Both the position numbers and the translations under genes were made by a program. From Glaciihabitans sp. dw_435 (GTDB taxonomy: Bacteria; Actinomycetota; Actinomycetes; Actinomycetales; Microbacteriaceae): a stretch of 64,000 nt of DNA. Positions within the stretch are counted from its first letter, which is position 1. Each line of letters starts with the position of its first letter. Below are positions 1 through 9,600 of this stretch, in pieces. The DNA lies in the NCBI RefSeq assembly GCF_018449675.1, contig NZ_JAAVUZ010000004.1:124001-188000 (forward strand), in the 5' to 3' direction. The notes under the pieces were generated by a model. The model ran no database searches. It saw only the letters and a list, made by a program, of their open reading frames with translations, and was not told the DNA's origin.

Positions 1-450
1 GAATTCAGCCAGGATCTTCAGAAGCACCTCGCGGAAGCGGGGCACGAGGTCATCGACCACGGACCGAAGACCTACGAGCCGCTGGACGACTACCCGAGTT
101 TCTGCATCAACGCGGCCCGTGCCGTTGTCGCCGACCAGACCGCAGGCATCGAGGCGCTCGGAATCGTGTTCGGCGGCTCAGGCAACGGCGAGGCCATCGC
201 CGCCAACAAGGTGACCGGCGCGCGCGCCGCCCTCGTCTGGAACATCGCGACCGCGAAGCTCGGCCGCGAACACAACGACGCAAACCTGATTGCCATCGGC
301 GCTCGCCAGCACCCCGTCGAGGACGTCATCGAATTCATCGACACGTTCATTGCGACGCCCTTCACGCACGAAGAACGTCATGTTCGCCGCATCGCCCAGC
401 TCGCCGAGTACGAGACGACGGGCTCCATCACGGGTCACGAGATCTCGTAG
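1..450 (+). CDS. rpiB: ribose-5-phosphate isomerase B, 5' truncated by the window
   Basis: Interconverts ribose-5-phosphate and ribulose-5-phosphate in the cytosolic non-oxidative pentose phosphate pathway. The frame is open from base 1, so the N-terminus lies outside the window; about 149 residues remain. The visible GSGNGEAIAANKV stretch is the RpiB active-site loop. It carries Glu where the E. coli enzyme has its catalytic Cys region, as in the mycobacterial enzyme, where Glu is the known base. HDANLIAIGAR and a C-terminal helix rich in charged residues also fit the family. It ends 3 bases before the DNA glycosylase gene, so the two are probably co-transcribed. Identification is firm; only the start is missing. 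Confidence 0.93.
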   Translation, partial: EFSQDLQKHLAEAGHEVIDHGPKTYEPLDDYPSFCINAARAVVADQTAGIEALGIVFGGSGNGEAIAANKVTGARAALVWNIATAKLGREHNDANLIAIGARQHPVEDVIEFIDTFIATPFTHEERHVRRIAQLAEYETTGSITGHEIS

Positions 451-453
451 CGC

Positions 454-1470
454 ATGCCAGAGGGTCACTCCGTCCATCGCATCGCCCGCCAGTTCGCCCT
501 GCACTTCGTGGGGCACCGGGTCGAGGCATCCTCTCCCCAGGGGCGTTTCGCTGGGGGAGCGAGTGAGATCAACGGTCTCGAAATGACCGACGCCAAAGCG
601 GTCGGCAAACAGATGTTCCTGGAGTTCAACGGCGATCGCTGGTTGCGGGTGCACCTGGGCATGTACGGGGCGTGGGACTTCGCCGGTGACATCACAGCCG
701 ATGCCACCACGACGTCGGCGAACGGCCGCATGGGGCAGACCAATCAGCGCGGCACGGTCCTGGAGACGGACGACGGCGGGGCGGATGACCCGGGCGCCGG
801 CCAGAACGGCCAGAACGAGGCATCCCTGCACAGCATCGGCGCACCGCGCCGCACCCGCTTGCGCATGGCGGAATCCGAGAAGCTCGGCGAGGAGATCGAA
901 TCGTTCCCGCCGGAGCCGATTGGCGCCGTGCGGGTACGACTGCTGACGGATGTCGCCGTCGCCGACCTGCGCGGGCCGACCGCCTGCGAGGTGTTGCAGC
1001 CGGAGCAGGTGCAGGCCGTGATCGACAAGCTCGGACCCGATCCGCTGGTCGATGACCCGGCGGAGGGCGAGGAACGCTTCGTCGACCGCGCCTCGAAGAA
1101 GCCCACTCCGATCGGGCTCATCCTCATGGACCAGAACATCATCAGCGGCATCGGCAACGTCTACCGCGCGGAGATGCTCTTTCGTGCACGTCTGAACCCG
1201 CACACGCCCGGCAAGCTTGTGCCGAAGGAACTGCTGCGCGAGCTCTGGCGCGACTGGACGCACCTGCTCGAAATCGGCGTTCGTACCGGGCAGATGCTCA
1301 CCATGGACGGACTCACCGGCGACGCGTACGTGGCCGCACTCGCACACCGCGATGACCGACACTGGGTGTACCACCGCACAGGAAAGCCGTGTCGCGTGTG
1401 CGGAACGCCCATCGTGATGGAGGTCGCGGCCGGCCGCAAGCTCTACTACTGCCCGAAGGATCAGGCGTAA
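454..1470 (+). CDS. Fpg/Nei family DNA glycosylase
   Basis: Base-excision-repair bifunctional glycosylase/AP lyase that removes oxidised bases. It begins MPEGHSVHR: after Met removal Pro is the Schiff-base nucleophile and Glu the next catalytic residue, the Nei/Nei2-like form. It is 338 residues, longer than the usual 270-290, because an acidic, Gly/Asn/Asp-rich insert lies around residues 75-150. The helix-two-turn-helix segment (LIMDQNIISGIGNVYRAEML) is present. The C-terminal zinc finger starts CRVC but ends CPKD, so the fourth Cys is replaced by Asp. Start ATG lies 3 bases after the rpiB stop. Subfamily (Nei versus Fpg) is inferred from the N-terminus only. Confidence 0.9.
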   Translation: MPEGHSVHRIARQFALHFVGHRVEASSPQGRFAGGASEINGLEMTDAKAVGKQMFLEFNGDRWLRVHLGMYGAWDFAGDITADATTTSANGRMGQTNQRGTVLETDDGGADDPGAGQNGQNEASLHSIGAPRRTRLRMAESEKLGEEIESFPPEPIGAVRVRLLTDVAVADLRGPTACEVLQPEQVQAVIDKLGPDPLVDDPAEGEERFVDRASKKPTPIGLILMDQNIISGIGNVYRAEMLFRARLNPHTPGKLVPKELLRELWRDWTHLLEIGVRTGQMLTMDGLTGDAYVAALAHRDDRHWVYHRTGKPCRVCGTPIVMEVAAGRKLYYCPKDQA

Positions 1471-1495
1471 CCACAGGTCGTGGCAAGCTGGTCGC

Positions 1496-2194
1496 ATGCG
1501 GCATACCCCGACCTATGTTCTGACCGATCCCGACGAAGTCAAACGCCTGATCCGGGAGAACCCGTGGGCCACGATCGTGTCGAACACCGCCACCGGGCTT
1601 GTCGCCTCGCACTATCCCGTCGTCCTCGAGGAGACCACCGAGGGCATCAGCATCGTCAGCCACGTCGGACGCCCCGATGAGAAGCTGCACGAGCTCGGTC
1701 AGCACGAAATTCTCGTGATCATCCAGGGGCCGCACGGCTACATCTCGCCCGCCTGGTACGCCGAGGGCGACTTCGTTCCCACCTGGAATCACGTGACCGC
1801 CCACCTCTACGGCGTGCCCGAGATTCTCAGCGACGAAGAAAACTTTGAGGTGCTTGGCGACCTCGTCGACCATTTTGAGCAGCGGATGCCGGATCCGATG
1901 AGTCTCGAGATCGATGAGCGCGCCGCCCGCAACATCGCCCGCGGCACTGTCGGCATCCGGTTGCGGGTGACCCGCTTCGACGCGCGACTGAAGCTGAGCC
2001 AAAACAAGGCGCCCGAGGTCGTTGAGAGGATCATCACCGAGCTGGAGGGCGAAGGCCCCTACATCTCGCCGGCCCTCGCGGCAGAAATGCGTCGCGAGGT
2101 TGGCCGCCGCGCAGGTGAGGCTGCGCAACGCACCCTCGATGCCAGCGACGATACGGCGGCGCGTGCAGGGGAGGCCGGCGATGCTGCTTCGTAA
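1496..2194 (+). CDS. PaiB-like FMN-binding negative transcriptional regulator
   Basis: A 232-residue protein of the PaiB/FMN-binding split-barrel family (family knowledge), described in bacilli as a regulator of sporulation and degradative enzymes; the true role here is unknown. The N-terminal half (residues about 1-170) contains the conserved PWATIVSN, HVGRPDEKL and PAWYAEGDFVPTWNH segments characteristic of the family. The last 60 residues are Arg/Ala-rich and probably flexible. Its 3' end overlaps the next gene by 14 bases, implying translational coupling with the amidohydrolase. Start ATG at 1496 has no strong ribosome-binding site but coincides with the start of homology. Confidence 0.85.
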   Translation: MRHTPTYVLTDPDEVKRLIRENPWATIVSNTATGLVASHYPVVLEETTEGISIVSHVGRPDEKLHELGQHEILVIIQGPHGYISPAWYAEGDFVPTWNHVTAHLYGVPEILSDEENFEVLGDLVDHFEQRMPDPMSLEIDERAARNIARGTVGIRLRVTRFDARLKLSQNKAPEVVERIITELEGEGPYISPALAAEMRREVGRRAGEAAQRTLDASDDTAARAGEAGDAAS

Positions 2195-3710
2195 CGTGCG
2201 CTTCGCGGGGGACCCCGCGGCCATCGCCATGGACGTGCTCATCGTCGACGGCACGATCGTTGCGATGGGAGAGTCGGGCACGCTCGAGCATCCGGGGGCG
2301 GCTGCCGTGGCATCCACCTCTCCCGGCACTGCCGCGACGCCGGACGACGCGGCGGCACCAACGGAGGTCGATCTGCAGGGCCGCTGGCTGATCCCGGGGC
2401 TCTGGGACAACCACGTGCACTTCAGCCAGTGGACCCTCGGCAGTCAGCGCCTCGATATTTCGACCGCGGAATCGGCGGCGGACGCGGCGGCGGCGGTCGC
2501 TGCGGCCCTCGAGCTGAGCACGGTGCCGCGGGACGTGACAATTCCGTTTGTCGCGGTCGGCTTCCGGGACGGCCTGTGGGCGGATGCCCCGAACAGGATC
2601 GACCTCGATGCAGCCTCCGGTGGTTTCCCCGTGGTGCTGGTCAGCGGAGACCTCCACGCCGTGTGGCTGAACTCCGCTGCCCTCGAGCTCTACGGCCACG
2701 GGGACCACCCCACCGGTCTGCTGCGCGAGGACGAGGCCTTCGAGATCACCCGCCGCATCGACAGCGTGCCGGAGGCCCTGCTCGACGAGTGGGCGATCGC
2801 CGCGGGGCGCCAGGCCGCGAGCCGCGGGGTCGTGGGAATCGTGGATCTGGAGATGACCTGGAGCCTCGGCACGTGGACGCGTCGCCGCGCCGCCGGATTC
2901 GACTCGCTGCGGGTGAACTTCGGCATCTACTCCGAGCACCTCGACCGCGCGATCGCCGAGGGGCTGCACACCGGGCAGCAGATCGACGAGCTCATCTCGG
3001 TCGGCCCGTTCAAGGTGCTCACCGACGGCTCGCTTAACACGCGCACCGCCTACTGCTACGACGAGTACCCGGGGCGTGAGGGGCAGGAGGGCTCGCACGG
3101 CATGCTTGTTGTCGCTCCCGAGCAGCTCGTGCCGCTGATGCGTCGCGCCTGGGACGCCGGGATCGTGCCCGCCGTGCACGCCATCGGCGATCACGCGAAC
3201 ACCGTCGCCCTCGATGCGTTCGAAGAGGTCGGATGCCACGGAGTCATCGAGCACGCACAGCTGCTGTCCGACGCCGACCTGCCCCGGTTTGAGAAGCTCG
3301 GGGTCATCGCGAGTGTCCAGCCCGACCACGCGATGGACGACCGTGATGTTGCCGAGCGACACTGGGCCGGGCGCACCGGACACTCGTTCCCGCTGCGATC
3401 ACTGCTGGACTCGGGCGCCACGATCCGCCTGGGGTCGGACGCACCCGTGTCGCCGCTCGACCCGTGGGTGAGCATCTCGGCCGCGGTGACGCGCACCCGC
3501 GGAGGACGGCAGCCGTGGCATCCCGAGCAGTCGATCAGTCTCGGCGAGGCGCTGTCCGCCTCGACCCGCAGCAGCATCCGCGTGGGCCAGCCCGCGGACC
3601 TCGTCGTCCTCGACGCCGACCCCTTTGCCGCCCCGGGTGAGAAGCTCAGCACCATGCCGGTGGTCGCTACCCTCCTCGGAGGGCGCTTCACCTACAACGC
3701 ACTGCCCTGA
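2181..3710 (+). CDS. YtcJ-like amidohydrolase family protein
   Basis: Metal-dependent hydrolase of 509 residues, composite N- and C-terminal beta-sandwich plus TIM barrel. The metal site begins at NHVHF (His78, His80), continues with the HAIGDHAN and IEHAQLL histidines, and ends in GSDAPVSPLDPW with the catalytic Asp, all as in YtcJ-type amidohydrolases; substrate unknown. The open frame extends upstream to 2022, but ATG 2181 with the AGGGGAGG ribosome-binding site starts the normal N-terminus (MLLRNVRFAG). It overlaps the PaiB-like gene by 14 bases, so the pair is an operon. An Ala/Thr/Pro-rich insert lies around residues 40-62. Confidence 0.88.
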   Translation: MLLRNVRFAGDPAAIAMDVLIVDGTIVAMGESGTLEHPGAAAVASTSPGTAATPDDAAAPTEVDLQGRWLIPGLWDNHVHFSQWTLGSQRLDISTAESAADAAAAVAAALELSTVPRDVTIPFVAVGFRDGLWADAPNRIDLDAASGGFPVVLVSGDLHAVWLNSAALELYGHGDHPTGLLREDEAFEITRRIDSVPEALLDEWAIAAGRQAASRGVVGIVDLEMTWSLGTWTRRRAAGFDSLRVNFGIYSEHLDRAIAEGLHTGQQIDELISVGPFKVLTDGSLNTRTAYCYDEYPGREGQEGSHGMLVVAPEQLVPLMRRAWDAGIVPAVHAIGDHANTVALDAFEEVGCHGVIEHAQLLSDADLPRFEKLGVIASVQPDHAMDDRDVAERHWAGRTGHSFPLRSLLDSGATIRLGSDAPVSPLDPWVSISAAVTRTRGGRQPWHPEQSISLGEALSASTRSSIRVGQPADLVVLDADPFAAPGEKLSTMPVVATLLGGRFTYNALP

Positions 3711-3720
3711 TCCGTTAACG

Positions 3721-3770
3721 CCGGAAGCCGGCCCACCACGTGCGATGCACGCGGCGGGGCCGGCTTCCGG
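3721..3770. terminator. bidirectional hairpin between convergent genes
   Basis: A perfect 14-bp inverted repeat (3721-3734 with 3757-3770, CCGGAAGCCGGCCC and its complement) separates the amidohydrolase and dps, which converge here. There is no long T-run, so it may act as a GC-rich actinobacterial terminator in both directions. Confidence 0.7.
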
Positions 3771-3785
3771 ATGGAGAAGAGGGAG

Positions 3786-4271
3786 TTAGTTGCTGATGTG
3801 GGCGAAGAGGAACCAGCGGTCCTTTTCGAGGCCACGGGCGATCTCGATCGCGACGTCCTGGCTCACTGCGTCCAGCTCGGCGAGCTCGTCCACGGCGGTG
3901 CGCACCGTCACGAGGGTCGCATCGATCGAGGCGATGACCTGAGCGATCACGGCGTCGGCCTGCTGGAACCCGGCGTTGATCTGTGGGGTCGTGGTCTTGG
4001 TACCAACGGTCTGGATGCGAGCGTCGATCGGCAGGCCGAGGGCGACGACGCGCTCTGCGGCGGTGTCGGCGTAGTCGTGGGCGTGGTCAACGACGGAGTC
4101 GAGCAGCTCGTGCACGGCCTGGAAGTTTGCGCCGCGAACATGCCAGTGCGCCTGCTTGCCATCCACCGCGAGGGCGGTGAGGTCGACCACTACGGGGCCG
4201 AGGAACTGGGCGACGCCCGACGTGATGTCCGGGTCAACTGAACTCTCTGGAACTACTACAACATTGGTCAT
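3786..4271 (-). CDS. dps: Dps family DNA-binding ferritin-like protein
   Basis: Forms a dodecameric iron-storage shell that protects DNA in stationary phase and oxidative stress. It is 161 residues. The ferroxidase ligands are visible in KQAHWHVRG, AVHELLD and DYADTAAERV, spaced as in Dps. A clear GGGAGG ribosome-binding site precedes the ATG at 4271. Unlike many Dps proteins it lacks a long Lys-rich N-terminal tail, so DNA binding may be weak or shell-mediated (inference). A dyad lies about 40-70 bases upstream. It is monocistronic, ending in the shared terminator with the amidohydrolase gene. Confidence 0.93.
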   Translation of the reverse strand: MTNVVVVPESSVDPDITSGVAQFLGPVVVDLTALAVDGKQAHWHVRGANFQAVHELLDSVVDHAHDYADTAAERVVALGLPIDARIQTVGTKTTTPQINAGFQQADAVIAQVIASIDATLVTVRTAVDELAELDAVSQDVAIEIARGLEKDRWFLFAHISN

Positions 4272-4309
4272 TTCAGACCTCCCTTTTCCTTATGTCTGGT
4301 GTAACGCTA

Positions 4310-4341
4310 CTCAGCCTCAAACATTCCGCAAGGAAGCTGAG
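4310..4341. promoter_or_regulatory. dyad upstream of dps, possible operator
   Basis: CTCAGC at 4310-4315 and GCTGAG at 4336-4341 form an inverted repeat enclosing a second short dyad TTCCGCAAGGAA, 38-70 bases upstream of the dps start. No known regulator motif is recognised; function is inferred from position only. Confidence 0.3.
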
Positions 4342-4502
4342 GCACGCCTAACTGCGGGGATTTACGCCCCCTGTGGGCCGTGCGGGGGGATAACCCCCGG
4401 GCCAATCCGGTCGTCCGCCGGATACTCGCAGGAGGTTGCCGTCGCGAGTCTGGATACATGCCCAGCACCTCGCACCCTGCTGGCACAATCGAGGGAGACA
4501 CC

Positions 4503-5912
4503 ATGACAACCGACTTCGCACCCGACACCCAGACGCCGCAGCGCGGTCCAGCACCGACGCCCGCGGAGCCGCGCAGTGCGTCGTCCCTCTATCGACGACT
4601 GTGGCGGGGAGTGCTGAGGGAACTTGGTTTTCTCATCATCAACCTGCCCATCGCGCTTGCCGGTTTCATCACCGCCATCACCCTCTTCACCGCCGGCGCC
4701 GGGTTGCTGGTGACCTTCCTCGGCCTGTTCGTGATCGTCGCCGCGTTGTACGCGTCACGCGCATTCGGAACCCTCGAACTCACCCGGCTGGAGTGGGCGG
4801 GACGGCCGGCGACGACCCGTCCCGAGTGGCAGGACGCACGGGCGCGGCAGGGCTTCTGGGGGTGGCTCCGGGGCCTCGTCGGTAACGGTCACTACTGGTT
4901 GTACCTCCTTCACACCAGCGTCATCAACTTTGTCGTATCGCTGGTGACCTGGACCATCACCATCGTGTGGACCAGCATTTCGCTGGCCGGGCTCACGTAC
5001 TGGTTCTGGCAGTTCTTTGTCACCCAGGACGATTCGAACTGGGACCTGTCCGACTGGCTTGCCGCGCAGCTCGGGATCGCGTCGTCCGGGTTCGTCGTCG
5101 TCGCCGACTCTGTCCTCTACTTCGTGCTTGGCGCCATCTTCACCGCCCTCCTGCCCTTCGTCACGCGCGGACTCGTGGTGCTTCACGATGTGATCGCCAA
5201 GGTCACTCTCGGACCGTTCAAGTCCGATGCCCTCCAGCGCGAAGTCATCGCCCTCAGCGCCTCGCGTGGCGCGGCAGTCTCGGCCGAAGGGCACTCCCTG
5301 CGCCGCCTCGAGCGCGACATTCACGATGGCCCGCAGCAGCGTCTCGTTCGGCTGCAAATGGACCTGTCGTCTGCGGACCGCCAGGTCGACGTCGATCCCG
5401 CCAAGGCACACGCCCTCATCGCCGAAGCCATGGTGCAGGCGAAGGATGCCCTCGAAGAGCTGCGGGCGCTGTCCCGCGGGTTCGCGCCGCCCATCCTGCT
5501 TGACCGGGGCCTGGTCGCGGCTCTCGAGTCCGCCGCCATCCGCAGCACGGTTCCCACCCGCATTCTCAGCGATCTGCCCGACGGAGTCGTTCTGCCGCAG
5601 GAGATCGAACGCAACGCCTACTTCGCCGCGAGTGAGGCGATCATGAATGCCGCCAAGCACTCGGGAGCCACCGACGTCGAAGTGCGGGTCGGTCTGCGCC
5701 GCGTACCGCAGACGGATGACACGTGGCTGGCGATCCGCGTCGCCGACAACGGTCGGGGGGGAGCGTCACCGATCGCGGGGCATGGGCTCGCCGGTCTCGA
5801 GGAGCGCATGCACGGCCTCGGCGGCAGCTTCCAGCTGTCCAGCCCCATCGGCGGTCCCACCGAAGTCACCGTGCAGCTGCCGGTCACGACAGCACTCCGC
5901 GGAAGCGTGTGA
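4503..5912 (+). CDS. membrane sensor histidine kinase, NarL/DesK type (HisKA_3)
   Basis: Autophosphorylating kinase of 469 residues, paired with the response regulator immediately downstream. The N-terminal half holds about four to six hydrophobic segments (residues about 42-85, 135-172, 195-230) forming a membrane sensor with almost no extracellular domain. The phospho-acceptor is His274 in ERDIHDGPQQR, the HisKA_3 H-box; the ATPase domain follows with NAAKHSG and DNGRGG. ATG 4503 after GAGGGAGACACC is preferred over upstream in-frame codons. Architecture resembles envelope-stress sensors of the LiaS/VraS kind, but the signal cannot be inferred. A 26-base gap separates it from the regulator gene. 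Confidence 0.9.
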   Translation: MTTDFAPDTQTPQRGPAPTPAEPRSASSLYRRLWRGVLRELGFLIINLPIALAGFITAITLFTAGAGLLVTFLGLFVIVAALYASRAFGTLELTRLEWAGRPATTRPEWQDARARQGFWGWLRGLVGNGHYWLYLLHTSVINFVVSLVTWTITIVWTSISLAGLTYWFWQFFVTQDDSNWDLSDWLAAQLGIASSGFVVVADSVLYFVLGAIFTALLPFVTRGLVVLHDVIAKVTLGPFKSDALQREVIALSASRGAAVSAEGHSLRRLERDIHDGPQQRLVRLQMDLSSADRQVDVDPAKAHALIAEAMVQAKDALEELRALSRGFAPPILLDRGLVAALESAAIRSTVPTRILSDLPDGVVLPQEIERNAYFAASEAIMNAAKHSGATDVEVRVGLRRVPQTDDTWLAIRVADNGRGGASPIAGHGLAGLEERMHGLGGSFQLSSPIGGPTEVTVQLPVTTALRGSV

Positions 5913-5938
5913 CGGCCGCCGACCCTAGGCTGGGGGGA

Positions 5939-6586
5939 ATGAGTTCTATTCGCGTTGTGGTCGCCGACGATTCCCTCCTACTGCGGGAGGGACTCGTTCG
6001 CGTGTTGGTCGAGGCAGGTGTCCAGGTGGTGGGGTCGTACCCCGACGCCGACCAGCTGCTCGACGCGCTGGAGGAGACCCGCCCCGAGTTGATCGTGCTC
6101 GACGTGCGAATGCCTCCCACATTCCGCGACGAGGGCGTCCGTGCCGCCATCACTGCCCGGGGTCGATTCCCCGACGTCGGCATCCTGCTGCTGTCCCAGT
6201 ACGTCGAGGTCGCCTACGCCCAGGAGCTTCTGTCATCCGGAACGGGTGGGGTCGGCTACCTGCTCAAGGATCGCGTCGCTTCGCTTGACCAGCTTGTCGA
6301 CGCGATCGACCGCATCGCGGCCGGCGGTACGGTGCTCGACCCCGAGGTCGTCGCACAGCTCATCGGACGTCGCCACGACCCGCTTGCCCGCCTGACCCCG
6401 CGCGAGCGCGAGGTGCTTGCCCTCATGGGCGAGGGGCGCACCAATGCAGCGATTGCGGCTGCCCTGGTCATCGGAACCGGAGCAGTCGAGAAGAACGTCA
6501 CCGCCATCTTCCAGAAGCTGGGACTGGATGACTCGGGCACCGACCATCGCCGCGTCCTCGCCGTCCTCGCCTGGCTGCAGCGCTAA
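5939..6586 (+). CDS. NarL/FixJ family response regulator
   Basis: DNA-binding partner of the preceding kinase, 215 residues. The receiver domain shows the acidic pair ADD near residues 9-11, the phospho-acceptor Asp55 in VLDVRMPP, and the conserved Lys in LLKDR. The C-terminal LuxR-type helix-turn-helix runs through LTPREREVLALMGEGRTN and VEKNVTAIFQKLGL. ATG 5939 follows a GGCTGGGGGGA ribosome-binding site; an upstream open frame to 5723 is read-through inside the kinase gene and is not used. It converges on the next, reverse-strand gene with only 21 bases between stops. Confidence 0.93.
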   Translation: MSSIRVVVADDSLLLREGLVRVLVEAGVQVVGSYPDADQLLDALEETRPELIVLDVRMPPTFRDEGVRAAITARGRFPDVGILLLSQYVEVAYAQELLSSGTGGVGYLLKDRVASLDQLVDAIDRIAAGGTVLDPEVVAQLIGRRHDPLARLTPREREVLALMGEGRTNAAIAAALVIGTGAVEKNVTAIFQKLGLDDSGTDHRRVLAVLAWLQR

Positions 6587-6607
6587 CCGGCGCCGACGCC
6601 CGACCGC

Positions 6608-9600
6608 TTACCTCAGCGATCCCACCTTCAACACCACGGACTTGAGGTTCTGCACTCGGCGCTCGTACCGCGCGCCGAGGAGCAACAGCAGCACGCCGCC
6701 GATGGCGAGCCACCACCAGAACGGCACGTTCTCGTAGACCGCGCGAATTTCATCGGCGAAGGAACCGATCGCGTGGATCAGCACCACAACGGTGCCGAGG
6801 ACAAACGGTGCCTGCAGCCGCAACACGATTCCCACGACGAGCGCGGCGACCGCGACGACGGCCAGCCCGACAAGACGCCAGGCCGTGGGGTCCACCCACG
6901 TCGAGATGAGGGAAGGCACCAACAGGACGACGGTTCCCAGGCCGATGGTCGACCAGCTGCGGAGCGCGGGGACGCGTGCCAGACGGATGCCTCCCGCCCC
7001 GAGCAGTCCGAGGGCCAGGGGAACGCTGACCTGCTCGATCGGGTCGACGGTATCCACGACCAGGCCGGTCACGGCCACGAGCGTGGCAATCACGATGGCG
7101 CACTTGCCCACCAGCACATCAATGGGCAGGCGGTTGAGCGCATAGCCGAGCACGTACACCGCAGACCCGGCGATCACGATCGTCAGTGCGCGCGCCAGGC
7201 CCAACTCCGGCGAGAACAGCCCCTGGAATTCGAGGAGCACGGCAACGACCATCGTCACGATGACGACCGATCGCGAGGGCAGGATCATCCGCCGCTCGGT
7301 ACTCAGACGCGACCAGCCGAATGCCGCCGCGATGAACACCAGGGTGCCGACACCGACCCAGAGATCGAGGTGGGGTGCTTCGACGCCGGAGGACCAGTGG
7401 GAGGTTCCCACGACCCGCGCGACGACGGTGACGACAGCACCGATCGCTCCCGCGACGGCGACGGCCAGTGTGTAGGGACGCGCGCCAGCGGACACCCGCC
7501 ACCACAGGGGAATCAGCAGGAGTGCGGCAGAGACGGCCCCAACCGTGATCGCGCGCGTGGGGGAGCCCTCTTGCCCGGCGACGGCGATCGGTACGAGCGA
7601 CACGACAATCGCGATCACGAGCACGAGGGGCGCGGCGCCGATCCGGCTCAGCACGGTGACACGTGCCTCCTGCGTTTCGGGCTCGGAGGTCCCGGCCTGT
7701 AGTCGCGCCGCGCGCCACATGAGCGCGGCGATGATCAGCAGCGCTCCACTGACCGGCAGCACGTACGCCTCGACGGAGGCTGGGTGGTCGTCATCGCCGG
7801 CAAAGCCAAGAGCGCTCCACAGGCTGGCTGTTCCGATGGCGAGGGCGAGCCATCCGAGGTGCCGGCGGTTCGACTTCGAGGCGAACAGCCCGGTGCGGTC
7901 GATCGCGAGAAGGAGAACGGTGGCGGCGATAAGCAGCAGCGTCAGCCACACGGGTGAGTCCTGCAGCACGGCGGTTACGGCCACGGCGACCACCAGTCCC
8001 AGCGCAACGGCGGCGACACCGGCATCCATTGCCCAGCGCGGAACGCTCTGGGGACGAGCGATCGACAGACACAGGCTCACCGCAGCGATCACCAGCGTGG
8101 GCACCGCGGTCAGGCTTGTCCAGTCGTCGGGCCGGACGTTGGCAGCCCAGAGAACCGCGTCGAACGCGACGGCGGCGAGAGGGGCAACGGCAATCGCGGC
8201 AGCGGCGCGTTCCGGCCGGAGCCGCTCCGCGGTAGTGGGCAGGATCCACAGGGCCAGAGCCGCGAGCGGCACAAGACTCAGGACGACGGATGTCGCGGGT
8301 TCGGCGAACACGAGGCCGGGTGCCTGAACGGAACCGGACGTACCGGCAGACAGGCAGGCGGCCCAGGTGATGCCCGTGAGCCAGAAGATCACGCGACGGT
8401 CGAGGGTGGAGAAGCTCAGGGCTGCCGGATTCGTCGGGTCGGAGAGGCGTGGGAGCCCCGCGAGAACGAACAGGACGGTCGCGAGGATGCCGATAAACCG
8501 GGTCGAATTCTGGTAGGTGGCGCCGGTAGAAGCAGCGTCACTGACTATTCCCGCCCAGGGGGTGGCGAGCACACTCACCCCGAACAGCGCGACAATCGTG
8601 GCGAGCGACAGCAGACTGGCGCGCACGGCGACGGAGCCGGCGCTGACAACGCGACGCGCGGCGAGCAACAGAGCGATGGTCACGACGGACGCCCACCACC
8701 ACGCTCCCGTGCTTGCCCAGCTCTCGAGGTATCCGGCGACCATGGAGACAGCGGCGACGGTGAGCAGCGGCCACCGCAGGCGGAGGGCGAGCGGGGCTCC
8801 GGGTCGGACATACAGCACGGCGACGAGAGCGGCGACGGCCACTGCCATCCATCCGCTCGTTATGCCGACGACGGACGTGAGGAGGGGCACCGTCACGATG
8901 ACCAGGAACCCGGTCGCCCACGCCAGCCACACGGCTCGCGCTGCGAGGGTGCGGGTTGTCGCCAGGTACGCCGTAGCGAGCAGCAGCACGATAGCCAGGG
9001 CGACAACCGCGGAGGCCGCGCCTTCCGACGGGGGTAGCAGAGCGAGTCCAGTGCTGCGATCGGTGGCGAAGGCGAGAGCCGTGTAGAGCGCGCGTCCGGT
9101 GGTGTAGATCGCCGTGCCAACGGGGACGACCGCCGTACCGATGGAGATCACGACCGCTGTCGCGACCGCCGATGACGTGACGGGCACCCGAAGAGGGCCG
9201 GCGGGCATGCGGCGGCGGAACAGATCCGCCAGCACGAACACCACGACGGCGACACTGACGGGCACGATCATGTCGACGCTGGTGTTATCCGTTGCGACGG
9301 CCACGGCAACGCCGAGGAGCGCCAGAGGTCCGGCCGTGAAGACGGCGGCGGTGCCGGCCGTGATGGTAAGGACCGACGAGGTGTCGCCCGCCGGGGCATC
9401 CGTCGTCCGCAGTGCCACGACAAGATGCGCCGCTGCCGTCACGGCGACGGCAGCGAGGGAGATTGCCCAGTGATAGTTGTCCAGGGACCCCGACAGGATG
9501 GAGATCAGGCCGGCGATCGCCAGGCTGACCCCCGCGACGGAGAGGATGGACACGCGCTCGGCGACGGCGTCGCGTGACGGCGACGATGGTGGGCGCAGCC

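Noticed and set aside
178-1497. Long reverse-strand open frame over the DNA glycosylase
   Set aside because: Antisense shadow typical of GC-rich DNA; the forward protein carries intact catalytic motifs.
2022-2180. Amidohydrolase extension from 2022
   Set aside because: The added residues are Arg/Ser-rich shadow of the PaiB gene, and ATG 2181 has a clear ribosome-binding site.
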